Positions 61,938 through 64,000 of a DNA stretch of 64,000 nt are shown here, in pieces. This DNA comes from Chitinophagaceae bacterium (GTDB lineage: Bacteria > Bacteroidota > Bacteroidia > Chitinophagales > Chitinophagaceae): assembly GCA_016703625.1 (NCBI GenBank), contig JADJBP010000011.1, positions 1 to 64,000 on the forward strand, written 5' to 3'. Position 1 is the first letter of the stretch. Each line of letters starts with the position of its first letter. Both the position numbers and the translations under genes were made by a program. The notes under the pieces were generated by a model. That model had not been told where the DNA came from. It did no database searches and saw nothing but the letters and a program-made list of their open reading frames with translations.

Positions 61938-63098
61938 ATGAAAAAAATTACAGCAGCCGGCATTGCTTTTTTGTTTTGTATTGGTTTGTTTGCTCAAAAA
62001 CCACGTGCAAGAGACATCGGGATCCCTTTTGATGGAACACCGGGGAAGTACAACGCCATAACCGATGTAAAAGGTGTTGAAGTGGGTTACAGCACCATCA
62101 TCTCCGGAACGGGGAAAAATATAAGAGGCAAAGGCCCGGTACGTACAGGCGTTACGGCTATTTTACCCAGGGGCAGAAATAACAACCCTGTTTATGCAAA
62201 CTGGTATACGCTCAATGGCAATGGAGAAATGACCGGCACAACCTGGGTTACCGAATCAGGATTTTTAGAAGGGCCGGTTATGATCACCAATACCAACAGT
62301 GTGGGCGTAGTGAGGGATGCGGTTTTAAAATGGTATGTAAAAACAGGCTGGTATAAAGAAGACTTCTGGTACACCTACCCGGTAGTGGCAGAAACCTATG
62401 ATGGCTTTTTAAATGATATCTATGGTTTTCATGTAAAAGAAAGCCATGCCTTTGAAGCATTGGACAATGCTAAGACCGGTTATATACAGGAAGGCAATGT
62501 AGGAGGTGGCACGGGTATGATGTGCCTGGGATTTAAAGGCGGTACAGGTACTTCTTCAAGAGTTGTAAAAATTAAAGACTCCGCATATACTGTTGGTGTG
62601 CTGGTTCAATCAAACTTTGGAGGTAAATATAATTTTACCATTGCGGGTGTACCCGTTGGAAGAGAACTGAAGGACACCATGAATTATGAATTTAAAGCAC
62701 CTCCATCTTATCATCCGGGCGATGGCTCAATCATTGTGGTTGTTGCAACGGATGCGCCTTTGTTGCCGCACCAGTTAAAAAGAATTGCTACAAGGGTTTC
62801 GCTTGGTATTGGCATTGTGGGTGGGCGTGGTAATAATGGCTCGGGGGATATTTTCATTGCATTCTCCACTGCCAATCCTACTGCTTTTCAACGGGAAGAT
62901 CTTACAAAGATTGATGAACTGCCCAATGATATGCTTGATCCCTTATTTAGCGCAACCGTGCAGGCAACTGAAGAAGCCATCATCAATGCCATGGTAGCGG
63001 CGGAAACGATGGAGGGTATCAACGGAAATAAAGCTTATGGATTGCCGCATAAACTGGTGATGGATGTGTTGAAAAAATACAACAGGTTAAAAAAATAA
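61938..63098 (+). CDS. P1-family (DmpA/BapA-like) aminopeptidase, exported
   Basis: 386-residue S58 peptidase. Signal peptide (to LFAQ), start of the domain ARDIGIPFDGTPGKYNAITD. The autocleavage region is NVGGGTGMMCLGFKGGTGTS, in which related enzymes self-cleave before a nucleophilic Ser/Thr to form the active heterodimer. The second subunit has VGVLVQSNFGGKYNFTIAGV with LVQSNFG, then GSIIVVVATDAPLLPHQLKR. These enzymes remove N-terminal D- or beta-amino acids, consistent with the deacylase-like gene upstream. Confidence 0.88.
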   Translation: MKKITAAGIAFLFCIGLFAQKPRARDIGIPFDGTPGKYNAITDVKGVEVGYSTIISGTGKNIRGKGPVRTGVTAILPRGRNNNPVYANWYTLNGNGEMTGTTWVTESGFLEGPVMITNTNSVGVVRDAVLKWYVKTGWYKEDFWYTYPVVAETYDGFLNDIYGFHVKESHAFEALDNAKTGYIQEGNVGGGTGMMCLGFKGGTGTSSRVVKIKDSAYTVGVLVQSNFGGKYNFTIAGVPVGRELKDTMNYEFKAPPSYHPGDGSIIVVVATDAPLLPHQLKRIATRVSLGIGIVGGRGNNGSGDIFIAFSTANPTAFQREDLTKIDELPNDMLDPLFSATVQATEEAIINAMVAAETMEGINGNKAYGLPHKLVMDVLKKYNRLKK

Positions 63099-63121
63099 AC
63101 CGGTTTGATCAATAACTTATC

Positions 63122-64000
63122 ATGAAAAAAATAATAGCTGTCTTTTGTTTTATTGCAGGCATGAAAACTGTTTTTGCACAAAAGCTGAATGTAGATTCAA
63201 GCATCCAGGTGATCGCAGTTGAAAAAGATGACGACAAAAAAGTTGAACTGCTTGCAGGCCTGCACACCAATGAGTTTAACAACAGCCCTAACCTGGTGAT
63301 TGAAATTGGTTTGAAGCTGTTGAAACAGTCGCAGGTCGATAAGAGCATCATAGAAGCATCTGCAGCTTACAGCATGCTGGGACATGGATACCGCTTAATG
63401 GGCAACAATATCAAAGGTTTGGAATATCACCATAAAGCAATTTCCCTGGCAGAAAAAACAGGGAATTTTTCGTTGTTGGCGATGGCTGAAAATCAATTGG
63501 CGCATATTTACAAAGACCGCGGTGAAAACGAAAAAGCCATTAAAATATACCTGTCTTCTTCAAACCATGCCGAAAAAGGGAAAAACGAAGTAGTAAAGAT
63601 CTGGCCGCTGTCAAATTTAGGTACCGTGTATCTTTTAAATAACAATGTAGATTCAGCTTTGATCATATCCCAAAGAGCTTATGAGTATATTATAAGGACA
63701 AAAAACAACCGTTTATTATTCTTAACATTTTTAAACCTGGCCGCTATACAAAGCAAAATGGGCAATGCCCCGCTTGCAATTACTTATTTTGATATGGCAA
63801 AAAAAGAAGCAGCAGGCAAATCATACACCAGGTACCTGAATTTGCTATATACGTTTATGGCAGAGCATTATAAAAGTACAGGTCAAACAGATTCCTGTGC
63901 ACTGTATTCAAAAAAAAAGCAATCGTAGCAGTAAGCAATACACCTTTCTTTTACCTGAGCAACAAACCGGCACAACTGCTTACGGATATTTATGAAAAAA
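63122..64000 (+). CDS. Exported TPR protein, likely N-terminus of a sensor kinase or regulator (partial, one frameshift)
   Basis: Signal peptide (to TVFAQ), then four to five TPR-like helix pairs: ASAAYSMLGHGYRLMGNNIK, then YHHKAISLAEKTGNFSLLAM, then AENQLAHIYKDRGENEKAIK and more. At SCALYSKK an extra base in a nine-A run (63909-63917) shifts the frame to AIVAVSNTPFFYLSN, which stays open to the window edge. Proteins of this type in Bacteroidota usually end in a histidine kinase or a LuxR/AraC DNA-binding domain, which cannot be seen here. Confidence 0.72.

Overview
The window comes from a member of the Bacteroidota, most likely the Chitinophagaceae. Supporting signs are a complete alternative complex III (ActA-F) operon joined to a cytochrome c oxidase cluster, -7 promoter boxes of the form TAnnTTTG close to start codons, an all-in-one hybrid two-component regulator, an outer-membrane TonB receptor of the OMP_b-brl_3 type, a DUF5522 protein, and a moderately AT-rich sequence. 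No tRNA, rRNA, CRISPR array, transposase or phage gene was found.

Layout. 1-8.0 kb: a cut-off LytS-type sensor kinase, a TonB-dependent outer-membrane protein, a small unknown gene, a Lys/Ala/Pro-rich histone-H1-like gene with a degraded 39-bp repeat, and a Kef-type antiporter. 8.2-13.7 kb: an acyl-CoA dehydrogenase with its MarR regulator, a glycosyltransferase, an ABC permease and an Lrp regulator. 13.75-14.2 kb: two tandem imperfect copies (about 200 bp each) of a structured, apparently non-coding element with a T-arm-like hairpin and an intrinsic terminator. 14.3-19.9 kb: guanine deaminase, an unknown membrane protein coupled to a THEP1-like NTPase, a universal stress protein, a truncated trmB overlapping a DUF5522 gene, an alkyltransferase-like protein and two unknown proteins.

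20-36.3 kb is the respiratory core, all on the minus strand: actA-B-C-D-E-F, then oxidase subunits II and I, heme O synthase (ctaB), two subunit III-like proteins and subunit IV, then Sco1 and a DUF420 protein. Together these pass electrons from menaquinol to cytochrome c (ActABCDEF) and on to O2 (CtaCDEF); CtaB and Sco1 supply heme and copper. 36.5-44.3 kb holds a DUF6787-PurN fusion, secreted and membrane proteins, a serine hydrolase, a TMEM175 channel, a membrane dipeptidase and a DUF418 protein. 44.5-48.7 kb is a hybrid two-component regulator on the minus strand. 48.9-64 kb is a run of plus-strand genes rich in exported hydrolases (N-acyl-D-amino-acid deacylase-like and imidazolonepropionase-like amidohydrolases, a beta-lactamase-fold hydrolase, a P1/DmpA peptidase), two transporters (AmpG-like MFS and APC), and small secreted RidA, SnoaL-like and cupin-like proteins. 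This looks like a peptide or amino-acid-derivative scavenging region.

More than fifteen conserved genes are broken by single-base indels, mostly in short homopolymers, and one (oxidase subunit II) also by an in-frame stop. Since essential respiratory genes are affected, uncorrected long-read assembly error is the most likely cause, and CDS coordinates below span the reconstructed genes. The intergenic regions carry 7-bp-periodic GGANNNN repeats, usually as inverted pairs.
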